Below, piece after piece: positions 29,404 through 39,029 of a DNA stretch of 64,000 nt. The position numbers and the translations under genes were made by a program. The DNA is taken from assembly GCA_028715985.1 (NCBI GenBank), contig JAQUQR010000006.1:1-64000 (forward strand), in the 5' to 3' direction. The DNA comes from Methanocellales archaeon. GTDB taxonomy: Archaea > Halobacteriota > UBA148. The notes under the pieces were generated by a model. The model had not been told where the DNA came from, made no database searches, and saw nothing but the letters and a program-made list of their open reading frames with translations. Position 1 is the first letter of the stretch. Every line of letters starts with the position of its first letter.

Positions 29404-31725
29404 TTATCCAGTGTAAAGGAATTCTCCCTCTTCCATCCAAAAATGCCGATAGAAGCCGACAACCCATCCCTTTGTCATTTCAAATAGACTCTTTGGTTTA
29501 TCGAAGCCAAACGGTGTGCCCCCTATCTCCGCCCAAGCCTCTTTTCTTACCATATAATTATGCCCTACATCAAAAGGAACCCTGATCAGGTCTAAAAGTT
29601 CAGTTACGAAATGGTAAGTCTCACGAGGATACTGAATAGTACGGGTAAATCGACTAATTGTATTAAATTCCTTCTGGCGAAAGATTAGAAAGCCAAGTTT
29701 AAGATACTTTACAAACAAAGATGCTGCCTTCATCCAGGCATCGTCTAAATCACAGAAGAATGTATATTTTTCCAGCCAGATAAATAGTTCTATATCTAAG
29801 AACCAGCTTGTACCTATAGAGGATGCCCCGGCTTTGCCAAGCCTTCTTTCTTCGGAAGACCTATCCACCCAGTAAACCCCCACATTTGTGTGTCTCTTAC
29901 AAAACTCATACATCCATTTAGCGTTGTAGTAGGCATAAATGAGTTCGTACATTTTCTTGTCTATCTTTTTATTCCTTTCAAGTTCCTTCCAGAATGCCCA
30001 GACCTCTCCAGTAAATAATAGAGAAGTCATTTCCTTCTCTTGAGAAAGGATTTGGTTTACATAGCGCTGAATAATAGCTTCTTCTATCCCCAAAATCCCT
30101 AGAGTTTCCTTTATAGGCACATTATCTAGAAACCAACTTGGACTCATCTTTTTGTAATACTCAATCATTTTCTCGTAGCCTTCAACCTCCGATTTTTCTA
30201 ATTTTTCTATTAATGGATCTATTACTTTCACGGTTAGGGAATCGTCTAAAAGGATATATCTAATCTTTCTGTTGGTCATCTCGGTTAATTCTCCGCCAGA
30301 GAAGCCTTTAGCCCCTAAAGCTTCTTCCACTGGCCTTCTCATATTCTGGAGATATGACCAGAGATTAGTCCAGATATAGGGGTGATAGAGGGTAATGAAT
30401 CTGACGAGTTCTATTTTCTGTTCATCGCTCAAATCCAAATTCAACAATTTCTCATCGTAAGGACTTTCTCCTTTATAATCCAATTTCTTATGCTCTAAGA
30501 GTTTTTCTCTCGCCTTTCCCTTAATCCCCATCCCATCCAATTTCTTCTCAAAGGACACCCGTAGCCTACCCTTAGGGTCATTCATCTGGCTAATTATGGT
30601 CAAACCACTATCTTCAATCCAGCAGACCCTCTTCCAGCCCTCAAGTAAAAATGGTTCTCCTAAAATAATACATACACAGGCAGTAGGCGGGATCCCCAAA
30701 ATACTTTCATATTCTCCTTCGTCAAGGAATATCTTGGTAAGCCCCTTATCTTTATAAAATCTCTCAAAAATCTTTTTACCAACAAAATCACCTACTATAC
30801 ATCCTATAACTGGAGAAATTATAAACAATGCAAAGCCTGAAAATAAATTGTCAATAAGAAGAAAAACATACGTAATCCCAGGAATAAAACTCACAAGTAA
30901 TCCAATATTTGCACCTGTAACTTTTTCCTTTTTTGCAAATATACTCATAATAATACCCCAAAAGAGGCATACAAAACTCATCAAAAAGCTTGCAAAAATT
31001 ACGTCGAAGAAGTCGAAAAAAGTGATACCTATGATGATATCGGTTAAATTTGAAAGAGAAAATAACACGTCAGCAATAAAACCTATGCAAAAAGCCACTA
31101 AAAATCCAGCAATCATACCCACAAATCCATCTCTGATAACAATCTTAAACTTGCTTTTTGGAGCTTTTTTCATTCCATGGACAAAATTATCTGTCATAAC
31201 TCGTCCAATCAACGGAGTAACAAGTTTGCCGACGAATCTCCCTATCAAAGTGCCAACAATTAGGAAGAAAAAGAAAAACATAATCCAAATTAATGTATAA
31301 GCTTCTTCAAAAATACTTAAGCCTATGGCGATTGATACAAAAAAACCAACCACAGTCCCAAAACGTCCACCAGCAGATTTCCAATCAGAATTAATTAATT
31401 GAAATGGATGTCCTAACATGCTTTCTTTATGTACTAAAAAGATACCAACAAGCGAACCTATAATTACTCCCCCAGAAACCCCGACATTAAGGTCAATTAT
31501 AACCATAGATAATCCAACAAAGAACCCCACACTGCTTCCTAAAATGAAGCCGAATATTTTATTAGCGCGCTTCACTTTGTCATCAAAGCTTTCATTCTCT
31601 CTAAACAAACCTAAAAAATACCCTGCGATGAGAGCTATAAAAATAAACAACAATAACGGCTGATATATTATGATAAGTAAGCTGAGGCCAATAATCAAAA
31701 CATCTATTAGAAAAGAACGTTTCAT
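29404..31725 (-). CDS. Large hypothetical membrane protein with soluble C-terminal half
   Basis: I do not recognise this 773-residue protein. Residues 1-330 hold about ten hydrophobic, glycine-rich helices in pairs (LIAGYFLGLFRE and FILGSSVGFFVGLSM), a pattern resembling repeated glycine-zipper hairpins. Residues about 340-773 are soluble and mostly helical, with several Trp/Tyr-rich stretches. GAGGTGAT precedes the ATG and contains the stop of an upstream 23-residue ORF. The strong A/T bias and lack of known relatives suggest recently acquired DNA. No enzymatic motif was found. Confidence 0.5.
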   Translation of the reverse strand: MKRSFLIDVLIIGLSLLIIIYQPLLLFIFIALIAGYFLGLFRENESFDDKVKRANKIFGFILGSSVGFFVGLSMVIIDLNVGVSGGVIIGSLVGIFLVHKESMLGHPFQLINSDWKSAGGRFGTVVGFFVSIAIGLSIFEEAYTLIWIMFFFFFLIVGTLIGRFVGKLVTPLIGRVMTDNFVHGMKKAPKSKFKIVIRDGFVGMIAGFLVAFCIGFIADVLFSLSNLTDIIIGITFFDFFDVIFASFLMSFVCLFWGIIMSIFAKKEKVTGANIGLLVSFIPGITYVFLLIDNLFSGFALFIISPVIGCIVGDFVGKKIFERFYKDKGLTKIFLDEGEYESILGIPPTACVCIILGEPFLLEGWKRVCWIEDSGLTIISQMNDPKGRLRVSFEKKLDGMGIKGKAREKLLEHKKLDYKGESPYDEKLLNLDLSDEQKIELVRFITLYHPYIWTNLWSYLQNMRRPVEEALGAKGFSGGELTEMTNRKIRYILLDDSLTVKVIDPLIEKLEKSEVEGYEKMIEYYKKMSPSWFLDNVPIKETLGILGIEEAIIQRYVNQILSQEKEMTSLLFTGEVWAFWKELERNKKIDKKMYELIYAYYNAKWMYEFCKRHTNVGVYWVDRSSEERRLGKAGASSIGTSWFLDIELFIWLEKYTFFCDLDDAWMKAASLFVKYLKLGFLIFRQKEFNTISRFTRTIQYPRETYHFVTELLDLIRVPFDVGHNYMVRKEAWAEIGGTPFGFDKPKSLFEMTKGWVVGFYRHFWMEEGEFLYTG

Positions 31726-31736
31726 AGAGTATCACC

Positions 31737-31808
31737 TCAAAGAAAGACTATAGATGCAATTGCTACTACAGCTATTGCTATTAAGCCAGCTATGATTTTC
31801 TTTTTCAT
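31737..31808 (-). CDS. Tiny membrane peptide upstream of the 773-residue protein
   Basis: This 23-codon ORF encodes a basic start (MKKKIIAGL) and one hydrophobic segment (IAIAVVAIASIVFL). AAGGTGA precedes its ATG at a good distance. Its TGA lies just before and partly forms the Shine-Dalgarno region of the next gene, so the two would be translationally coupled. It may be a real single-span peptide or a leader ORF. Confidence 0.45.
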   Translation of the reverse strand: MKKKIIAGLIAIAVVAIASIVFL

Positions 31809-31868
31809 AATTTTTCACCTTCTTTTGTTTTTATTCTCTCTCTAAATATATTTTTACTCTCATTTTAT

Positions 31869-31930
31869 TTAGAACGGTATTTCTAGGGCTCTGTCAAAAC
31901 ATTTTATTGCCTCCTCATATTTCTTTTCTC
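31869..31930 (-). pseudogene. Fragment of a TPR repeat protein
   Basis: On the minus strand a short open stretch encodes EKKYEEAIKCFDRALEIPF and then stops; a stop also precedes it. The Y-E-E-A-I-x-C-F-D-R-A-L-E-I spacing is that of a tetratricopeptide repeat. Nothing else of the protein remains nearby, so it looks like debris. Confidence 0.4.
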
Positions 31931-31953
31931 ACCACCAGCATGCTTTTGCTTTT

Positions 31954-32670
31954 TCAGTTTACACCCACCAATTCAAAAAACGAGTAAACCCTCGTCGGCG
32001 GAGGGTGTATGCAATGTTCTCTTTCGTGATTCCCTTTGCCTTGCGTCATGCTGTAACCAGTGCATGCCTCAGTTCTGTCCGTGAAACCCTCCTCTTCGAA
32101 GACATACGAAAGTTCGCACAGACAATACCAGTCCTCCTCGCGTGTTGAATCGGCCAGAAGGAACATAGCTTGCCAGTGGATACCTCCAAATCCAAAATGA
32201 TTACCTTCAACTAACATCGACACAACCCAGGTGCGAACATGATAATCATCTATATCATGTGACTGCTCAATAGAATATAACCTTGCCAATTCTCCCATTC
32301 GGCAGATGGCACCCAAAATAGCAAAGCCAAGCATTGTTACAGTCGCGTGTGTGATTACGTCCTTCATTCTCTCCACAAGTGCCTCTGTTATAGCAGGCCC
32401 GCCTGGGCCTATCATGTATGCAAGGTTCACCATCTCAAAGAGAAGTCCGTTGTCTGCTTCCGTGCGAATAGCTTGAGCAAGTAGAGGAGGGATATTAATC
32501 CGATAGGCGGGCATGATTTCTGGATCTGTAAGAGGCGTATGCTTTGCCCATTCAGGCTCTAAAATCCGTTCTAGCTCCACTACGGCTTCCCGCCGCGTAG
32601 GAGAATCCGAGTGTGAAAGCTTCTCCCCTAACTTCACGACATAATCAATCTTTTCTTGCAGACTCATCAT
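31954..32670 (-). CDS. Hypothetical helical protein (238 aa)
   Basis: I do not recognise this protein. It appears mostly alpha-helical, starting MMSLQEKIDYVVKLGEKL, with several Leu/Ala-rich helices and conserved-looking MIGPGGPAITEALVERM. The C-terminus is His/Cys/Pro-rich and polar (EREHCIHPPPTR). No signal peptide or membrane span is evident; a HEAT-like array is possible. A palindrome at 32692 lies just upstream of the start. It sits in the accessory block between valS and gltD. Confidence 0.45.
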   Translation of the reverse strand: MMSLQEKIDYVVKLGEKLSHSDSPTRREAVVELERILEPEWAKHTPLTDPEIMPAYRINIPPLLAQAIRTEADNGLLFEMVNLAYMIGPGGPAITEALVERMKDVITHATVTMLGFAILGAICRMGELARLYSIEQSHDIDDYHVRTWVVSMLVEGNHFGFGGIHWQAMFLLADSTREEDWYCLCELSYVFEEEGFTDRTEACTGYSMTQGKGNHEREHCIHPPPTRVYSFFELVGVN

Positions 32671-32691
32671 TCACCTACAAAGTCACTATAT

Positions 32692-32709
32692 CCCGTACTT
32701 AAGTACGGG
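32692..32709. repeat. Perfect 18-base palindrome CCCGTACTT/AAGTACGGG
   Basis: Two 9-base arms with no loop form a perfect palindrome. The left flank AAAGTCAC-TATAT matches the flank of the palindrome at 29254 (AAAGTCATATAC). It stands about 20 bases upstream of the 238-residue ORF. Such hairpins are typical of IS200/IS605 ends and of archaeal intergenic repeat elements. Confidence 0.6.
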
Positions 32710-33058
32710 GGCCTGTAACAGTAAAAAATTTGGTATAAAGCGTTATGTAACCGTTTTTGAACGTTTTTTTCTTTTTCTTCATCTGCAATTAAATTCTCTC
32801 ATACATTAATTAACCTATGGTTTGTATATCCAAAAAAACAAGCGCTTTGCAACGACAGTTCCACACATAGTCCTCTTGAATTTGGATCCCGAGTACAGAA
32901 AATACGACCTGGATGCCACCTTGAATGCTCATATAATCCCTTGAGATCCCTCGCATTCCTCGCCCTTATTCGGTCCCATTGTTCACAAGCCTTTTGATCG
33001 GCTGAACCTTTCTAAATAATTCTTCTGGCGTTTTCTTTTCACCATTTAATCTAAGCAG
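32710..33058 (-). pseudogene. Region with possible decayed coding sequence
   Basis: No intact gene is visible. On the minus strand a 70-codon open stretch ends at 32799 and encodes a Cys/Trp/Arg-rich segment including CEQWDRIRARNARDLKGLYE; another frame at about 32966-33058 encodes LNGEKKTPEELFRKVQPIKR. The latter is reminiscent of C-terminal segments of mobile-element proteins, but this is weak. The region may be remnants of a lost insertion element. Confidence 0.25.
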
Positions 33059-34483
33059 TCATTTGTAAGACAAATATTTATTGATATGATATGCTGCATC
33101 CATACCTTCTTTAATTGCCCAAACGATGAGAGACTGCCCTCTATGCATATCTCCGGCGCAAAATATGCCCTTTTTGGACGTCATATAAGCATTATCAGTT
33201 TGGACATTACCTCTTTTATCTAATGATATTCGAAGCTTTTCTATAAGCCCATGATGCTCAGGGTTTGTGAATCCAAGTGCAAGCACTATTAAGTCTCCCT
33301 CTATCTCAAATTCACTGTTTGGCTCTTCTATGAATATAGGGCATCCCTTGTCATCTTGCGAAAAATTAACCTTAACGCAAGATATTCTTTGCACGTGATT
33401 ATTTTCTCCTACAAATTTCTTAGTGGATATAGACCATTGCCGCTCGCTCCCTTCTTCGTGAGATGATGAAGTTTTAAGGAGCATTGGATAATAGGGCCAT
33501 GGCATTCTATCCGTTCGGCATTCGGGCGGCTGCGGCATGATCTCGATTTGAACAACGCAAGTCGCCCCTTGTCTGTTTGCGGTTCCAACACAGTCAGCAC
33601 CCGTATCACCACCTCCGATGACAATAACCTTTTTTCCCTTAGCATTAATCATATCTTCTTTTGCGATTTTCCCTCCTTCTAGCAGTCTATTGGATTGTAT
33701 AAGATAATCCATTGCAAAGTGAATGCCACTTAACCCTCTACCCTCGATTTTAAGATCCTTGGGTACCCTTGATCCGCCGGCCAGACAAATGGCCTCAAAG
33801 TTTTCCTTGAGTTTAGAAACTTCGTAATCAATGCCAACATCAGTTTTTGTAACGAACTTAATACCTTCCTTTTCCAATATGCCCAGTCTTCTATCGAGAA
33901 TTTTTTTATCTAGTTTAAAACTTGGAATACCATACCTCAGAATGCCGCCAATCTTCTCATCCTTTTCAAACACGGTTACTTTATGACCCTCCCTGTTAAG
34001 TACTGCTGCACACGCTAATCCTGCTGGACCGGATCCTACTACTGCTACAATTTTACCCGTTCTTTTAGTTGGCGGATGCGGTTTGACATAACCCTTTTTG
34101 AAAGCTTGTTCCGAAATCGCCAATTCATTTTCTTGTATGGTAACAGGATCATCATTTATTCCTAAAACGCATGAATATTCGCAAAGTGCAGGACACAGTC
34201 GCCCGGTGATTTCAGGAAAAGGGTTTGTGACCTCCAATAAATTATAAGCCCTTTTCCACTGCCCTTTAAACATTAGGTCGTTCCATTCAGGGATATAATT
34301 CCCGATTGGGCAACCCCAATTACAAAACGGTGTTCCGCAGTCCATGCAGCGGGAAGCCTGCTCTTTAGATTTTTCAATAGGATGGGGTATTGTGACCTCA
34401 CCATAGTCCATTATACGTTCACATACAGGCCTATAGGGTGCAGTTTCTCTTTTATGTTTTAAGTAACCTTTTGGATCACCCAT
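33059..34483 (-). CDS. gltD: Glutamate synthase small subunit
   Basis: The FAD/NAD(P)H-binding beta subunit of GOGAT that supplies electrons to GltB. The 474 residues have the N-terminal iron-sulfur cysteines (ASRCMDCGTPFCNWGCPIGN and LCPALCEYSC), an FAD site GSGPAGLACAA near residue 148 and a nucleotide site GGGDTGADCVG near 290. GGTGAT, 7 bases before ATG 34483, decides the start and includes the gltB stop. The two genes overlap by this junction and form an operon. Confidence 0.93.
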   Translation of the reverse strand: MGDPKGYLKHKRETAPYRPVCERIMDYGEVTIPHPIEKSKEQASRCMDCGTPFCNWGCPIGNYIPEWNDLMFKGQWKRAYNLLEVTNPFPEITGRLCPALCEYSCVLGINDDPVTIQENELAISEQAFKKGYVKPHPPTKRTGKIVAVVGSGPAGLACAAVLNREGHKVTVFEKDEKIGGILRYGIPSFKLDKKILDRRLGILEKEGIKFVTKTDVGIDYEVSKLKENFEAICLAGGSRVPKDLKIEGRGLSGIHFAMDYLIQSNRLLEGGKIAKEDMINAKGKKVIVIGGGDTGADCVGTANRQGATCVVQIEIMPQPPECRTDRMPWPYYPMLLKTSSSHEEGSERQWSISTKKFVGENNHVQRISCVKVNFSQDDKGCPIFIEEPNSEFEIEGDLIVLALGFTNPEHHGLIEKLRISLDKRGNVQTDNAYMTSKKGIFCAGDMHRGQSLIVWAIKEGMDAAYHINKYLSYK

Positions 34484-34491
34484 GGTCTGGA

Positions 34492-37400
34492 TCACCCATC
34501 AGTATACTCCTTTAGATCTAATCTATCTTCTACCTTAATGCCTTCAGTAATTCTTTTGTATTCTATGGGTATTACTTTAACGAAATGCCTTATTTCACTT
34601 TTAAAATTATCCAAAAAATGTTTAGCGAGACTGCTGCCTGTGTATCTGTGATGATTGCTTAAAAGGGTTTTTATAATATTTTTATCTTCATCACCTGGTG
34701 TTTCTAGAATTACCATATCGGTATTGCATCGTAACTTGAATTTTTCATCTTCATCATAAACATAGGCAATACCGCCTGACATGCCAGCGGCAAAATTTCT
34801 TCCGGTTTTTCCTAAAACAAGCACTCTGCCACCTGTCATATATTCGCATCCATGGTCTCCCACACCTTCTACAACAGCATAAAGTCCAGAATTTCTTATG
34901 CAGAATCGCTCTCCAGCGATACCATTTATGTAGGCCTCCCCGTTTATCGCCCCATAAAATGCAGTATTTCCGATAAGCACATTCTCTTCTGGTTTATAAT
35001 CAGAATTTTTAGTAGGGTAGACGATTATCTTTCCACCGAATAGCCCTTTTCCGATGTAATCATTGGACATGCCTTCGAGCTCGAAGGTAACGCCTTTTGC
35101 AAGAAATGCTCCGAAACTCTGTCCTGCAGTTCCTTCAAATTTACAATGGATTGTATTGGGAGGTAAGCCACTCTCACCATGGATTTTACAGATTTCACCG
35201 CTCAACATAGCCCCAGTTGACCTGTTTGCATTATTTATTTTCATGTGTATCTTTGTTTGTTCTTTTTCAGTCAGTGCTTTTTTTGAAAGGTGTATGAGTT
35301 TCTTATCTAAGACACTGTCTATCCCGTGATCTTGCCTTGTATTACAGCCAACATTATCGCCCACTTTGGGTTTATGGAGAATTCTTGAATAATCAATCCC
35401 CTTGGCTTTCCAGGGAATAATACTTTTATTAACTTTTAATAAATCTGTTCTTCCTACCATCTCCTCTATTTTCCTTACTCCTAAAGTTGCCATAATTTCT
35501 CTAAGTTCGGTTGCTACAAAATTAAAATAGTTAACAACATGATCAGGATTTCCCTTAAATCTATTTTCAAGTAACTCCTCCTGTGTTGCAATACCTATCG
35601 AACAGTTGTTTAAATGGCAATGTCTTAACATTACACAACCCAAAACTATTAGTGCGGCTGTGCAAAAACCGTATTCTTCAGCCCCGAGCATGGTTGCAAT
35701 AGCTACGTCTTTTCCGGTTCTCAATTGACCGTCTGTTTGTAGCCGCACTCTGCTTCTTAGGTTATTTAAAACTAATGTCTGATGCGTTTCTGATAGACCA
35801 AGTTCCCAAGGTAGCCCTGCATGTCTTATCGAACTTAAGGGCGATGCTCCTGTGCCCCCATCGCCCCCTGAAATGAGAATCATATCAGCATGTCCTTTAG
35901 CAACACCAGCTGCAATAGTTCCAACGCCAATTTCTGAGACGAGTTTTACACTTATTCTTGCATTAGGATTAACATTTTTTAAATCGAATATTAATTGTGC
36001 TAAATCCTCGATTGAATAGATATCATGATGAGGTGGTGGTGAAATTAAGGTTACCATAGGGGTCGTATATCGGGTTTTTGCAATTATAGCGCTTACCTTA
36101 TGCCCTGGAAGCTGCCCCCCTTCTCCGGGTTTTGCACCCTGCGCGATTTTAATCTGTAATTCATCAGCATTAATGAGATAATTTGTTGTAACACCAAATC
36201 TGCCTGATGCTACCTGCTTTATGGCACTTCTTTCTGAATCACCGTTCGGAAGAGGATTAAATCTGGATGGATCCTCACCCCCCTCTCCCGTATTAGACTT
36301 AGCACCTAGCCTGTTCATTGCTATAGCTAAAGACCTGTGAGCGGCCCCACTAATCGATCCAAAGCTCATAGCACCGGTTGCAAACCTTTTTACTATTTCT
36401 TCGACAGGTTCAACCTCTTCGATAGGTATAGGAGTAGTTTTCTTGAATTCTAATAAGCTTCTTATAGTTGTGGGATGCTTGGATTGATCGTCTATCAACT
36501 TGGAAAAAACTTTATATTTAGCGTAGTCGCCTTTCCTTGTAGCCTCTTGAAGCGTTGCTATGCTTTCCGGATTCCAAAGATGAAATTCTCCATCTCTTTT
36601 CCATTGATATATCCCTCCTGTAGGGAGGATAGATGAACCCTTTTCTGTATCTGAAAATGCTTTTATATGCCTTTTAATCGTTTCTTCTTGAATTACTTCA
36701 AAATCGGCACCACCTATGCGCGATGCAGTACCAGCAAAACATTTATCTATTATGTGATTATCCAGTCCTAATGCCTCAAATATCTGGGCACCCCGGTAAC
36801 TTCTTATGGTGGAAATGCCCATTTTTGACAGTATTTTGAGTATGCCTTTATTAATAGCTTTTCTATAATTTCTTACAGCCTCATTAATTGATATATTTAG
36901 TTCCCCTAGATGGATAAGATGCCGCAGGGCTTCATATGCTAGATAAGGATTTACGCAGTCTGCCCCATATCCGAATAAAAGAGCAAAATGGTGAACTTCT
37001 CTTGGCTCTGCGCTCTCTATAATTATGCTGATCTGCGTACGCATGGCTTTTTGAACCAGATGATGTTGCACGCATCCCATTGCCATAAGCGAAGGCAATG
37101 CAGCATAATTTTCATTCACTCCTTTATCGCTTAGTATGATGAAAGAGTATTTCTCTTTGATTGCATGTTCTGCCTGCTTGCATATACGATCGAGAGCTTT
37201 CATAAAAGAGCCCTTTTTGCGTATATCAAAAAGTAAAGATACGGTCTTGGTTTTGAAGCCTTTCCCGTTTATATGCCTTATCTTATCTAGCTCGCTGTTT
37301 GTCAAAATAGGTTCTCTGACATCAAGCTTCATCGCGTGGTCAGGTATCTCTTCTAAAATATTTTTTTGCGGCCCTATGAAGCTTCTTATGCTCATGACAA

Positions 37401-39024
37401 AGTCTTCGCGTATAGGATCTATCGCAGGATTCGTTACTTGAGCAAACAGTTGCTTAAAGTAGTTAAAAAGGAGTTGCGGTTTACTTGACAAAATAGCATG
37501 GGGGGTATCATTACCCATAGACCCAATCGGCTCTTTTCCCGTCTCACCCATAGGTTTTAATAAATACGTTAAATCTTCGCGCGTATAACCAAAAATCTTC
37601 ATCTCGAGAAGAACGTTGTTAATATGGTTTTCAATCTTCTTTTTTCTTTTCAGCTTCGGCAATTCATCTAATTCGATTATATGTTTCTTGGTCCATTCAC
37701 AATAAGGTCTTTCGTGTAATAGGCTTTCTTTGATCTCTTCATCCTTGACTATTTTTTTAAGCTCCGTATCTATAAAAAACATTTTTCCTGGCTCAAGCCT
37801 TCCCGAATAAAGGATTTCATTTGGATTAAGGTCAAGAACACCGACCTCAGATGCCATTACGACCAAATCGTTCTTTGTTACGATATATCTTGCTGGTCTT
37901 AATCCGTTTCTATCAAGCACTGCACCGATCTGTTTTCCGTTAGTAAATGCGATTGTAGCAGGTCCATCCCATGGCTCCATAAGGCACGCATGATATCTAA
38001 AAAATTCTTTTAACTTCTCATCTACGAGAGTATATTTGCCCCAAGCCGAAGGTATCAACATTGTCATTGCATGTTGCATCGATCTGCCTGACAATGTAAG
38101 CAATTCAAATACGTTATCAATAGTTGCTGAATCACTGCCACCAGGGGCGATGACTGGTTTTATCTTCTCTATGTCTTTTCCGAAATATTTATTTTTAAGA
38201 AGCCCCTCTCGTGCCCTCATCCAATTGATATTACCTCTTAATGTGTTTATCTCTCCATTATGGGCGAGAAATCTAAACGGTTGAGCCAAATCCCAGGTTG
38301 GAAACGTATTTGTGCTATAGCGAGAATGCACTAAACAAATAGCACTTTTTATTGCTTCATCTTTAAGATCAAGGAAGAAATCTTCCAATTGATGAGGCAT
38401 TAAAAGTCCTTTATACGACATAGTTCGGCTTGAGATATTCGTAATATAAAAGAAAGATTTTTGTTTAAGTTTGGAGGAATGGATTTCATTTTCTATTTGC
38501 TTTCGTATAATATACAGTTTTCTCTCAAACGACAGTTGGCCGCTGATATTTTCACTCTTTCTTATAAATATTTGCTCAATTATAGGCTCGGTTTCTCGTG
38601 CCATCTTGCCTATAAGAGAATCGTCTACAGGAACCTTTCGCCAACCTAAGAGCTCTTGGCCTTCGGCAGAAATAACTTTTGAAAATATATTTTTACAATA
38701 ATCACATTCTTTTCTATCCTGTGGTAAGAATATCAATCCCGTTCCATACTCTCCCACATGAGGCAAATTAATCTCATTCTCTTTACACTCTTTAAGAAGA
38801 AATTCATGAGGAACCTGAATCAAAATGCCGGCGCCATCACCTGTTTTAGGATCTGCGCCAACAGCCCCCCTGTGCGCAAGATGCTTTAATATCATTAAGC
38901 CTTGATCGATAATATTATGGCTTTTTTGGCCATTGATATTACATACGAATCCTACGCCACAGGAATCTCGTTCAAACTGCGGGTCATAAAGACCTTGTTT
39001 TGCAGGAAAATGTTTATGATTCAT
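34492..39024 (-). CDS. gltB: Glutamate synthase large subunit, full-length bacterial type
   Basis: Transfers the amide nitrogen of glutamine to 2-oxoglutarate. All domains are on one 1510-residue chain: class II amidotransferase with nucleophile Cys22 after propeptide removal (ERDSCGVGFV), central domain, FMN domain with SISGAAHRSLAIAMNRLGAKSN, the 3Fe-4S cysteines in CVMLRHCHLNNCSIG near residue 1130, and the C-terminal glycine-rich beta-helix. Many archaea carry split or truncated GltB proteins, so this complete form suggests bacterial origin. The gene is more AT-rich by eye than its EtfAB neighbours. Confidence 0.95.
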   Translation of the reverse strand: MNHKHFPAKQGLYDPQFERDSCGVGFVCNINGQKSHNIIDQGLMILKHLAHRGAVGADPKTGDGAGILIQVPHEFLLKECKENEINLPHVGEYGTGLIFLPQDRKECDYCKNIFSKVISAEGQELLGWRKVPVDDSLIGKMARETEPIIEQIFIRKSENISGQLSFERKLYIIRKQIENEIHSSKLKQKSFFYITNISSRTMSYKGLLMPHQLEDFFLDLKDEAIKSAICLVHSRYSTNTFPTWDLAQPFRFLAHNGEINTLRGNINWMRAREGLLKNKYFGKDIEKIKPVIAPGGSDSATIDNVFELLTLSGRSMQHAMTMLIPSAWGKYTLVDEKLKEFFRYHACLMEPWDGPATIAFTNGKQIGAVLDRNGLRPARYIVTKNDLVVMASEVGVLDLNPNEILYSGRLEPGKMFFIDTELKKIVKDEEIKESLLHERPYCEWTKKHIIELDELPKLKRKKKIENHINNVLLEMKIFGYTREDLTYLLKPMGETGKEPIGSMGNDTPHAILSSKPQLLFNYFKQLFAQVTNPAIDPIREDFVMSIRSFIGPQKNILEEIPDHAMKLDVREPILTNSELDKIRHINGKGFKTKTVSLLFDIRKKGSFMKALDRICKQAEHAIKEKYSFIILSDKGVNENYAALPSLMAMGCVQHHLVQKAMRTQISIIIESAEPREVHHFALLFGYGADCVNPYLAYEALRHLIHLGELNISINEAVRNYRKAINKGILKILSKMGISTIRSYRGAQIFEALGLDNHIIDKCFAGTASRIGGADFEVIQEETIKRHIKAFSDTEKGSSILPTGGIYQWKRDGEFHLWNPESIATLQEATRKGDYAKYKVFSKLIDDQSKHPTTIRSLLEFKKTTPIPIEEVEPVEEIVKRFATGAMSFGSISGAAHRSLAIAMNRLGAKSNTGEGGEDPSRFNPLPNGDSERSAIKQVASGRFGVTTNYLINADELQIKIAQGAKPGEGGQLPGHKVSAIIAKTRYTTPMVTLISPPPHHDIYSIEDLAQLIFDLKNVNPNARISVKLVSEIGVGTIAAGVAKGHADMILISGGDGGTGASPLSSIRHAGLPWELGLSETHQTLVLNNLRSRVRLQTDGQLRTGKDVAIATMLGAEEYGFCTAALIVLGCVMLRHCHLNNCSIGIATQEELLENRFKGNPDHVVNYFNFVATELREIMATLGVRKIEEMVGRTDLLKVNKSIIPWKAKGIDYSRILHKPKVGDNVGCNTRQDHGIDSVLDKKLIHLSKKALTEKEQTKIHMKINNANRSTGAMLSGEICKIHGESGLPPNTIHCKFEGTAGQSFGAFLAKGVTFELEGMSNDYIGKGLFGGKIIVYPTKNSDYKPEENVLIGNTAFYGAINGEAYINGIAGERFCIRNSGLYAVVEGVGDHGCEYMTGGRVLVLGKTGRNFAAGMSGGIAYVYDEDEKFKLRCNTDMVILETPGDEDKNIIKTLLSNHHRYTGSSLAKHFLDNFKSEIRHFVKVIPIEYKRITEGIKVEDRLDLKEYTDG

Positions 39025-39029
39025 ACCAG

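Noticed and set aside
29404-31725. TnpB-like transposase between the two hairpin palindromes
   Set aside because: The protein is a polytopic membrane protein without the RuvC-like or zinc-finger motifs of TnpB.
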